Translations under genes and position numbers: made by a program
Shown: positions 9,296-15,325 of the stretch, piece after piece
Position numbering within the stretch: position 1 is the first letter of the stretch
Layout: the number at the start of each line of letters is the position of its first letter
The notes under the pieces: generated by a model
Databases searched by the model: none
The model's input: only the letters and a program-made list of their open reading frames with translations
Told to the model about the DNA's origin: nothing
Assembly: GCA_021769555.1 (NCBI GenBank)
Contig: JAETSR010000023.1
Coordinates: 1-33,290 of the forward strand
Source: Clostridiaceae bacterium
GTDB lineage: Bacteria; Bacillota; Clostridia; Oscillospirales; Acutalibacteraceae
Direction of reading: 5' to 3'
DNA length: 33,290 nucleotides

Positions 9296-10200
9296 TGGGA
9301 TATATGGAGCTGGAAGGATTTGTAATAAAATGCCTGGGCGGTTTCTATACTGTTGAGACCCCCGGGGGAATGGTAACGTGCAGGGCGAGAGGCCGTTTTC
9401 GCAAGGACGGTGTTTCTCCGTGCGCCGGAGACCGGGTGACTGTGCAGACAGACGGCAGCGGCTCCGGGGCGCTTATTGAGATACTGCCGCGGAAAAACTA
9501 CCTGGTACGGCCGCCGGCGGCTAACCTGGACCGGATGTTTATAATTGCCTCCCTGTATGACCCGGCTGTAAACCTGCTGCTTGTGGATAAGACCCTGGCA
9601 GCGGCGGAAGCCAATGGCATTGAGCCTGTCGTGATATTCACAAAAACAGACCTTGGGGACCCAGAGCCGTTTTTAGAGATATACCGTCTGGCCGGTATCA
9701 GGTGCTGTGCAGTGTGCTCAGAGCGCGGAGATGGCGTTGGGCAGGTGAGGGAACTGGCTTCCGGGAAGGTATCGGCATTTATCGGAAACTCCGGAGTCGG
9801 GAAATCGACCTTGCTCAACGCGGCTTTTCCCGGGCTGAAGCTTGAGACCGGCGAGATTAGCCGTAAGCTGGGCCGCGGACGGCATACCACCAGGCATGTG
9901 GAGTTCTACCCGCTGCCTGAGGGAGGCTATGCCGCTGACACGCCGGGTTTTTCCACCTTTGATGTGGAGCGGTATAGACTGACAGATGTTGAACAGCTGG
10001 TAACGGGCTTTCGGGAGATAGAGCGCTTCTCCCATGACTGCCGGTTTACCTCATGCTCGCATACCTGTGAGAAGGGCTGCTCTGTCCTCAAGGCGGCGGC
10101 TGAGGGAAAGATTGCAAAATCGCGAATTGAGAACTATGGGGCAATGTATCAAGAGATAAAGGGTGTAAAGAAATGGGAGCAGAAAAGCAAGCATGTATGA
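9295..10200 (+). CDS. rsgA: Small-subunit ribosome biogenesis GTPase RsgA (CpgA)
   Basis: This is a circularly permuted GTPase that checks late 30S assembly. An N-terminal OB fold (about 1-70) is followed by the permuted G motifs: G4 as TKTD, then G1 GNSGVGKST, then G3 DTPGFS. The C-terminal zinc site has Cys and His in CRFTSCSHTCEKGC. TKxD instead of NKxD is also found in other Firmicutes RsgA proteins. The length of 301 residues is normal. The ATG shares a base with the prkC stop. A second in-frame ATG three codons later is also possible. The 3' end overlaps thiN by 28 bases, leaving no room for the rpe gene often found here. Confidence 0.95.
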   Translation: MGYMELEGFVIKCLGGFYTVETPGGMVTCRARGRFRKDGVSPCAGDRVTVQTDGSGSGALIEILPRKNYLVRPPAANLDRMFIIASLYDPAVNLLLVDKTLAAAEANGIEPVVIFTKTDLGDPEPFLEIYRLAGIRCCAVCSERGDGVGQVRELASGKVSAFIGNSGVGKSTLLNAAFPGLKLETGEISRKLGRGRHTTRHVEFYPLPEGGYAADTPGFSTFDVERYRLTDVEQLVTGFREIERFSHDCRFTSCSHTCEKGCSVLKAAAEGKIAKSRIENYGAMYQEIKGVKKWEQKSKHV

Positions 10201-10814
10201 TAATCGGGGCCGCCCCTCTGGACAGCCGCAGGCTGTTCAAGGAGTTTGACCCAAGACACTATTATGTTATCTGTGCCGACGCCGGCTATGAGACCGCCTT
10301 AAAGGCCGGCGTACAGCCCGATTTAGTTGTGGGCGACTTTGATTCCGCAAAGGAGCCGCCGCCCAAAGATGTAAAATCCGTGAACCTCCCGGTAGACAAG
10401 GATGTGACCGACGCGATGTTTGCGGTAATGAAGGGCTTCAGCTTAGGTTTTGGCAGCTTCCTCCTTCTGGGGTGCCTCGGCGGAAAGCGCTTCGACCACA
10501 CCCTGGCAAACCTTGAGGTGCTCCAGTACATCCGTGAGCACGGCGGGCATGGCATAATGGCTGACGACCATACTAAGATATTCCTTCTCCATGACGAGAA
10601 GCTGAAAATGACCAGCATGGTAGGCGCCACTGTGTCGGTGTTCCCATACAACGGTTCATCCTGCCTTGTGAGCTATTACGGGCTCAGATACCCCTTGAAC
10701 CATGAGCAGCTCTCCTGCGGCTGCCTTCCTATGGGAGTGAGCAACCAGATAGTGTCCGACCCGGCGGAGGTCCGGGTACATAACGGCTCAGCCCTTGTGG
10801 TGGTGGGTCAGTAA
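10173..10814 (+). CDS. thiN: Thiamine pyrophosphokinase
   Basis: The enzyme makes thiamine diphosphate from thiamine and ATP. Recognisable segments are CADAGYETALKAGVQPD followed by VVGDFDS (metal and ATP site), DKDVTDAMFAV, GCLGGKRFDHTLANL and the C-terminal SNQI region near the thiamine pocket. It has 213 residues, the usual size. The ATG at 10173 has an AAAGGGTG site about 7 bases upstream within rsgA. An in-frame ATG eight codons later is a possible alternative. It is the last housekeeping gene before the sporulation island; in Bacillus spoVM is also the next gene after thiN. Confidence 0.93.
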   Translation: MGAEKQACMIIGAAPLDSRRLFKEFDPRHYYVICADAGYETALKAGVQPDLVVGDFDSAKEPPPKDVKSVNLPVDKDVTDAMFAVMKGFSLGFGSFLLLGCLGGKRFDHTLANLEVLQYIREHGGHGIMADDHTKIFLLHDEKLKMTSMVGATVSVFPYNGSSCLVSYYGLRYPLNHEQLSCGCLPMGVSNQIVSDPAEVRVHNGSALVVVGQ

Positions 10815-10815
10815 C

Positions 10816-10841
10816 ATATTTTCTTCTGCTGTGTATACTGG
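10816..10841 (+). promoter_or_regulatory. Putative sigma-E promoter for the micro-gene pair
   Basis: ATATTTTC (10816-10823), a 10-base gap, then TATACTGG (10834-10841). The layout is the same as that of the better-matching site before sipL. It fits the known sigma-E pattern (ATATT, 13 bases, CATACAnT) fully in the upstream element and for four of six core bases in the downstream element. It begins one base after the thiN stop and would give a leader of about 27 bases before the ATG at 10874. Confidence 0.42.
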
Positions 10842-10873
10842 AATAACGAGCAAACAGCAGGAGGTCATGCAAA

Positions 10874-11047
10874 ATGTCAAAGCGAAAATTCAACTGCACC
10901 TGTATCAAGGATAAAAACTGCAGGAATATGTGTATTGTCAGCTTTGGCCTTGGCATGACCATAGCCTGCTTCTGCCCGATAGGCTTTGCGCTGTTTCTTT
11001 CGGCGGTGATATTAGTTGCCCTCGGGCTCTCGTTACTACGCATTTGA
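10874..11047 (+). CDS. Cys-rich 57-residue membrane microprotein, function unknown
   Basis: The 57-codon frame has an AGGAGG ribosome site at 10859-10864, nine bases before its ATG. The N-terminal half is polar and basic with four cysteines (8, 10, 16, 20). Two more (32, 34) sit at the start of a hydrophobic segment of about 25 residues (roughly 30-55) that should cross the membrane once. The protein ends in Arg-Ile. The spoVM-like frame follows 15 bases later, so the two share a transcript. The cysteine spacing could suit metal binding or disulfides, but I recognise no family. Its position in a sigma-E-like unit with spoVM suggests, by inference only, a role in the mother cell during sporulation. 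Confidence 0.72.
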   Translation: MSKRKFNCTCIKDKNCRNMCIVSFGLGMTIACFCPIGFALFLSAVILVALGLSLLRI

Positions 11048-11062
11048 ATGGGAGGCAGCAGA

Positions 11063-11152
11063 ATGAAGGTCGTAATTTTAGAAAAGAAGAAGGGTTTTTG
11101 GGGCTTCTTTTTGCGCAAGCTCTATGGGGTGCGCAAGGTAGAGGAGGCATAA
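11063..11152 (+). CDS. spoVM: SpoVM-like amphipathic spore morphogenesis peptide
   Basis: The frame codes for 29 residues, starting MKVVILEKKKGFWGFF, followed by Leu-Arg-Lys-Leu-Tyr-Gly and a charged end. SpoVM is a peptide of about 26 residues that lies in the forespore outer membrane as an amphipathic helix and anchors SpoIVA. Shared features are the MK-hydrophobic start, a run of Lys before a Gly, alternating aromatic and basic residues, and an LR..(F/Y)G motif. Bacillus SpoVM has a functionally important proline at position 9; here that position is Lys. GGGAGG lies about 7 bases upstream. A strong terminator follows, then sipL and spoIVA. Gene position after thiN, as in Bacillus, supports the call. 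Confidence 0.82.
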   Translation: MKVVILEKKKGFWGFFLRKLYGVRKVEEA

Positions 11153-11170
11153 AACCGCGTACTTACTGCA

Positions 11171-11217
11171 GCCGTCAGGCTCGGGAGGCTTTCCCGGGCC
11201 TGACGGCCTTTTATTTT
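11171..11217 (+). terminator. Strong Rho-independent terminator
   Basis: A 16-base-pair stem (11171-11186 with 11192-11207, one G-T wobble) closes a 5-base loop and is followed by CTTTTATTTT. It separates the micro-gene pair from sipL. Confidence 0.93.
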
Positions 11218-11231
11218 GAAGGGAAGTCCGC

Positions 11232-11257
11232 ATATTTTCCATTTGGCCGCATACATA
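11232..11257 (+). promoter_or_regulatory. Putative sigma-E promoter for sipL-spoIVA
   Basis: ATATT at 11232-11236, 13 bases, then CATACATA at 11250-11257. This matches the published sigma-E consensus (kmATATT, 13-14 bases, CATACAnT) at all but the last position. It lies just after the terminator and about 30 bases before the AAAGGAG ribosome site of sipL. Confidence 0.62.
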
Positions 11258-11289
11258 TTTGGTAAGAAAGTCAAAGGAGAGGATGCTGT

Positions 11290-12822
11290 ATGCAGGCCCA
11301 GATTAAGACCGCGCCCTATGAATATTTCGACCCCATATTTGACGGCCGTTATGAAACGCCGCTCGACACCGAATACAATCTTCCCGACTACTGCACGGAT
11401 ATACAGAAGATACTGAAGTGCCGTGCGGTCCCGGAGGTATCGTCGTACATTATTACCGGCGACACCCTTACCTGTGACGGTGTATGCGATATCCGTGTTC
11501 TGTACCTGGACGGCAAGGGTGACGCCGTGCGCTGCTGTGAGTTTACAAAAGACTTCACAGCCAGCATTAAGCTTAAGACCTCTGAGGAGAAGGCTGTAGC
11601 GTGTGTCGAGGCCTCCATGGCCCACCTGACATGCCGGGCGGTCAGCGCCCGAAGGATAGACCTTCATGCCGCCGTAAGCCTTCGCGTGCTGGCGGTGGTA
11701 CAGAAAAAGGAGCTCATTACATGCAGCATAAACGACGAGACTATCGAAAAGCGCGGAGAGAGCTTTTCCGCGCACCAGGCTGTCAACGCTGTATGCCATC
11801 AGTTTACTATTGAAGATACGCTTCCAGTAAAGAACGGCAAGCCGCCTATTGAGACCATCCTGCACCGGGAGGTGTCCTGCCGCGTCATAGAGAGCAGGCT
11901 GTCTGAGGAGCGGCTGACAGTTGCCGGAAGCGCCGACGTCTCTTTTCTTTACACCTCCGCCGTGGACAACAGCACGGAGAAGTTTTCTTCATCGATAGAT
12001 TTCAGCCAGGTGATAGAGTGTGCCGGCGCCGAAGAGGAATGTATCTGTGACCTGCGCATAACCGCGGGAGAGAGCAGCATACAGCCCAGGGAGGACGATG
12101 TGGGGGAATACACCGGCGTTAGCGTTATGGTAAAGGTGTTCATTATGGCTTTCCTCTATAAGGCCTGTGAGGTAGAGATAATTGACGACGCCTATTCAGT
12201 AAAAGCCCCGCTGGAGCTGCGCTACTCCCAGAATGCGTTTACCCAAATACATGGGACAGCCTCGGAGGTGCTGAAAAAGAAGTGCAGCATGACCGTCGCG
12301 GAGGACGAAATACAGAAGGTCCTCGATATCTGGTGCGAGCAGGACACGGTGCAGACTGTCTGTGAGAAGGCGAAGCTGAATTACAGGGTAAAGTACAATA
12401 TATGTATGCTGTATGTCAACAGCCAGGGGCGCATTCTCTATGTTGAGAAGCAGTTCGACCACAGCTTTACCGCTGAGCTTGAGAATCAGCTGGCCAAAAG
12501 AGCGGACTCCACCTGGCGCACAGACCTCTGGGAGTACCGCATAGTCGATAAGAGCACAGTAGAGATTTCGGTGGAGACTACAGTCAGCTCTATGCTGCTG
12601 AGCATGAACAGTGTAAAATACCTGACCTCGGCTGGCGTAGACGAAAACGCCCAGGCCTTTGATGTACGGCCGAGATTTTTGGTGTACTACGCGTCCGGAG
12701 GGGAAAAGCTCTGGGATATTGCCAAGAATCACAGGGCGCTGCTCAGCGATATCAGGACACAGAATGAGCTTTTCGACGACACGGTGCCCGAGTCCCGGCC
12801 CATCATAATCTGCAACAGATAA
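11290..12822 (+). CDS. sipL: SipL-like SPOCS/LysM spore coat morphogenesis protein
   Basis: The protein has 510 residues and no signal peptide or membrane segment. I read three SPOCS (DUF3794-type) repeats: about 20-150, 185-310 and 320-440, each with beta-rich stretches such as VSCRVIESRLSEERLTVAG. The last 50 residues have the form of a LysM domain (GGEKLWDIAKNHRALLSDI, ending in an IIICNR strand). This layout is that of SipL, which in Clostridioides difficile binds SpoIVA through its LysM domain and is needed for coat localisation. spoIVA follows after 15 bases, which supports the call. An AAAGGAG site lies nine bases before the ATG. A more general DUF3794/LysM protein is the alternative. 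Confidence 0.85.
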   Translation: MQAQIKTAPYEYFDPIFDGRYETPLDTEYNLPDYCTDIQKILKCRAVPEVSSYIITGDTLTCDGVCDIRVLYLDGKGDAVRCCEFTKDFTASIKLKTSEEKAVACVEASMAHLTCRAVSARRIDLHAAVSLRVLAVVQKKELITCSINDETIEKRGESFSAHQAVNAVCHQFTIEDTLPVKNGKPPIETILHREVSCRVIESRLSEERLTVAGSADVSFLYTSAVDNSTEKFSSSIDFSQVIECAGAEEECICDLRITAGESSIQPREDDVGEYTGVSVMVKVFIMAFLYKACEVEIIDDAYSVKAPLELRYSQNAFTQIHGTASEVLKKKCSMTVAEDEIQKVLDIWCEQDTVQTVCEKAKLNYRVKYNICMLYVNSQGRILYVEKQFDHSFTAELENQLAKRADSTWRTDLWEYRIVDKSTVEISVETTVSSMLLSMNSVKYLTSAGVDENAQAFDVRPRFLVYYASGGEKLWDIAKNHRALLSDIRTQNELFDDTVPESRPIIICNR

Positions 12823-12837
12823 GAGGAGACCAGAGAT

Positions 12838-14313
12838 ATGGAAGATTTCAACGTATACAAAGACATCCAGGACCGCACCGGAGGCGAGATATACATCGGC
12901 GTTGTGGGTCCTGTACGCACGGGCAAATCCACCTTTATCAAGAAGTTCATGGACACGGTGGTGATACCCAATATTCCCGACGGGCTTCAGCGGGAGAGGG
13001 CTGTAGACGAACTGCCCCAGTCCTCCGCCGGGCGCACTATTATGACTACCGAACCGAAATTTATTCCTGAGCAGGCTGTGTCGGTACAGATTGACGACGA
13101 CGCCATGTTCAATGTGCGCATGATAGACTGCGTTGGCTATATCGTCCCCAGCGCTATCGGCTACATAGAGGAGGACCAGCCCCGCATGGTGCGCACGCCA
13201 TGGTTTGACGAGCCTATACCCTTCAATATGGCGGCAGAGATAGGCACAAAGAAAGTAATTACCGAGCACTCCACTATAGGCCTGGTGATAACCACCGACG
13301 GGAGCATCAGCGATATTCCCCGGGATGAGTACGAGGAGGCCGAGGAGCGGGTGATAGCCGAGCTGAACCAGACCAACCGCCCCTTTGTTATGCTGCTGAA
13401 CTGTGTTGACCCCGGAGACCCTAACAGCCGCGCCCTGGCCTCACGGCTCTCGGACAAATACTCAGTGCCGGTGCTGCCTGTCAACTGTATAGACATCACC
13501 GAGCAGGGAATAAAAGAGATAATCGCAAGTTTACTGTATCAGTTCCCGGTTAGGGAGGTAGAGCTGTCCGTGCCCGGATGGGTCGCGTCCCTGGGAATGG
13601 ACCACTGGCTGTATTCCTCTGTGTTTGGAGCCATCAAGGACAGCTGCGGTATCACCCGGATGCGGGAGGTCCGTACCATGCTTGAGAACGTGCGGGTATG
13701 CGACTCCATACAGAGCGTGAACGTGCGGCAGATAGACCTGGGAAGCGGCTGTGCAAGAGCAGAGCTTATCTTTGACCAGTCCCTGTTCTATAAGATACTC
13801 AGCGAGAAAACTGAGCTTGAGATAAAAGACGAGTCTGAGCTTTTGGCCCAGCTCATTGAGATGACGGAGATTAAGAAAACCTTCCAGAAGCTCAGGCAGG
13901 CATACGACGACGTGCTTGAGACCGGCTACGGCATAGTCATGCCCGAGGTGGAGGAGCTGAGCCTTGAGGAGCCGCAGATACTCAAGCAGAACGGCAAGTA
14001 CGGCATAAGGCTGAAGGCCACGGCTCCGTCCATCCATATGCTCCGTACCCAGATAAACACAGAGATAACGCCAATAGTCGGCTCCGAGCAGCAGTCGGAG
14101 GAGCTGGTTATGTACCTATTGAAGGAGTTTGAGGAGAACCCCGTGAAGATATGGGAGTCCAACATATTCGGAAAGTCGCTGCACTCTTTGGTAAACGAGG
14201 GTATGCACAATAAGCTGTACCGTATGCCAACAGACGCCAGGGAAAAGGTACGCGAGACCATCGAGCGCATAATAAACGATGGCTGCAGCGGCCTGATATG
14301 TATAATACTATAA
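12838..14313 (+). CDS. spoIVA: Stage IV sporulation protein A (coat basement ATPase)
   Basis: SpoIVA polymerises with ATP hydrolysis over the forespore to form the base of the coat, and is recruited by SpoVM. The Walker A motif GPVRTGKST is at 24-32, with Lys30 at the same number as in Bacillus subtilis. The N-terminus (EDFNVYKDIQDRTGGEIYIG) and the C-terminal GLICIIL, needed for SpoVM contact in Bacillus, are conserved. At 491 residues it is within one residue of the Bacillus protein. It lies between its expected partner sipL and a spoIVF-like pair, with a GAGGAGA ribosome site. The stop overlaps the next start as TAATG. Confidence 0.97.
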   Translation: MEDFNVYKDIQDRTGGEIYIGVVGPVRTGKSTFIKKFMDTVVIPNIPDGLQRERAVDELPQSSAGRTIMTTEPKFIPEQAVSVQIDDDAMFNVRMIDCVGYIVPSAIGYIEEDQPRMVRTPWFDEPIPFNMAAEIGTKKVITEHSTIGLVITTDGSISDIPRDEYEEAEERVIAELNQTNRPFVMLLNCVDPGDPNSRALASRLSDKYSVPVLPVNCIDITEQGIKEIIASLLYQFPVREVELSVPGWVASLGMDHWLYSSVFGAIKDSCGITRMREVRTMLENVRVCDSIQSVNVRQIDLGSGCARAELIFDQSLFYKILSEKTELEIKDESELLAQLIEMTEIKKTFQKLRQAYDDVLETGYGIVMPEVEELSLEEPQILKQNGKYGIRLKATAPSIHMLRTQINTEITPIVGSEQQSEELVMYLLKEFEENPVKIWESNIFGKSLHSLVNEGMHNKLYRMPTDAREKVRETIERIINDGCSGLICIIL

Positions 14314-14663
14314 TGCAGGACCCAGAGAAGCTGCGGGAAATAGAGAGCCTTGGGGAGCAGGAGGACAGTCCTCAGGAAGATGGTGAGCTGTGGGAGGAGG
14401 CCGGAGTAAATGACAGCAGTTGGGGCACAGTGCCGCTGCTCCAGGCTGTCATATGCGCCTTGGCGGTTCTGGCACTGGTGTTCTTTAGAATATCTGATGA
14501 AGAGAAATACAATGAGATATCCGCATGGTACCAAAATGAGATGGCCCAGGAGCTTGAGCTGCCCTCACTGAACCGCTCCTCCCCCGAACCGGCCAATACT
14601 CCGGAGCCTGCTTCAACTCCCGCTCCCGCTGTCTCAGCCAGCGCCCCGCTGCAAATGCTGTAA
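14313..14663 (+). CDS. Short single-pass membrane protein in SpoIVFA position
   Basis: I place the start at ATG 14313, which overlaps the spoIVA stop (TAATG), giving 116 residues; an ATG at 14298 would add five. The first 38 residues are acidic and should be cytoplasmic. One transmembrane helix (about 40-58) is followed by an outer segment with EISAWYQNEMAQ and then a Pro/Ser/Ala/Thr-rich tail. The stop again overlaps the start of the SpoIVFB-like gene (TAATG), which implies coupled synthesis. Bacillus SpoIVFA, encoded at the same place, has the same topology and holds SpoIVFB inactive, but it carries a LytM/M23-like domain that is absent here. By inference this is a reduced SpoIVFA equivalent. 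Confidence 0.75.
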   Translation: MQDPEKLREIESLGEQEDSPQEDGELWEEAGVNDSSWGTVPLLQAVICALAVLALVFFRISDEEKYNEISAWYQNEMAQELELPSLNRSSPEPANTPEPASTPAPAVSASAPLQML

Positions 14664-15265
14664 TGCTGGCGTTTCACATCGGCCCGTGCAGGGTTCGGAT
14701 AGATTTCAGCTTTTTTGCGCTGACCGCCTTTTGCTGCATTTTCACTGGGGCAGAAGGCGGTCTGGCGTGCTTTCTGGCGGTCTGTATACATGAAGCTGCT
14801 CATATCGCTGCTATGCTGGCTCTGGGGGCATATCCGTCAAAAGCTGTACTTTCCGCGCTTGGCTGCCGAATAGAAACAGCAGGACAGACTGCCCTGACTG
14901 ACAGAGGGAATGCGCTGGTATCGCTAGCCGGACCAGGGGCAAACTGGCTTTCCGCAGCGCTGGCATCGGTGCTTGGCCTCAGCGGCAGCGCTTTTTGCGG
15001 GGCAAGTTTTGCCCTTGCGTTCGCCCACAGCCTGCCTATAGAGCCTCTTGACGGCGGGCTGGCAATGAGGTACTTACTTCGCGGCATTTTCAGAGCTGAT
15101 AAAGCTGAGAGAATATCCCGTATAATATCTACACTTTTTCTTGTGCCTCTGTCAACTCTGGGATTCATGGTGCTGCTCCATACCCGCTATAATTACTCGC
15201 TTCTTGCCCTGGCTGTGTATCTAATGCTGTATCTTGTGCTGAAATGGGATTTGAGTGTGCCCTAG
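14663..15265 (+). CDS. spoIVFB: SpoIVFB-like intramembrane site-2 metalloprotease (M50)
   Basis: This is a polytopic membrane protein of 200 residues. The zinc motif HEAAH is at His43, Glu44 and His47, the same numbers as in Bacillus SpoIVFB. The second motif ends in PLDGG with ligand Asp130. In the usual N-x-x-P-x-x-P-L-D-G pattern, the Asn is replaced by His122 here. A short SLAGPGANW segment lies between them. No CBS domain is present, although Bacillus SpoIVFB carries one at its C-terminus. In sporulation the enzyme cleaves pro-sigma-K in the outer forespore membrane. Its place after spoIVA and a SpoIVFA-like gene supports that role. A different M50 protease function cannot be excluded. 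Confidence 0.85.
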   Translation: MLAFHIGPCRVRIDFSFFALTAFCCIFTGAEGGLACFLAVCIHEAAHIAAMLALGAYPSKAVLSALGCRIETAGQTALTDRGNALVSLAGPGANWLSAALASVLGLSGSAFCGASFALAFAHSLPIEPLDGGLAMRYLLRGIFRADKAERISRIISTLFLVPLSTLGFMVLLHTRYNYSLLALAVYLMLYLVLKWDLSVP

Positions 15266-15268
15266 CAC

Positions 15269-15297
15269 TTGCAAAAAAGCGAAAAAGAGTTTATAAT
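15269..15297 (+). promoter_or_regulatory. Sigma-A-type promoter for the radical SAM pair
   Basis: TTGCAA (15269-15274), 17 bases, TATAAT (15292-15297). It begins three bases after the spoIVFB stop and marks the change from sporulation to housekeeping transcription. It also shows that the TTG at 15269, inside the -35 element, cannot be the start of the next gene. Confidence 0.75.
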
Positions 15298-15325
15298 AGT
15301 CAAAAAACAAGGAAAAGGAATAGAA

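Noticed and set aside
10930-11265. 111-codon plus-strand frame over the micro-genes
   Set aside because: It has no ribosome site, crosses the terminator and is out of frame with both micro-genes, which have good sites and protein-like composition.
11122-11865. Minus-strand frame of 247 codons through the spoVM-sipL gap
   Set aside because: It runs through the spoVM terminator and the sipL promoter and coding region and shows no ribosome site or family match.
12196-13269. 357-codon minus-strand frame across the sipL-spoIVA junction
   Set aside because: It is the longest antisense frame, but it covers the conserved SpoIVA N-terminus, and its sequence has no domain that I recognise.
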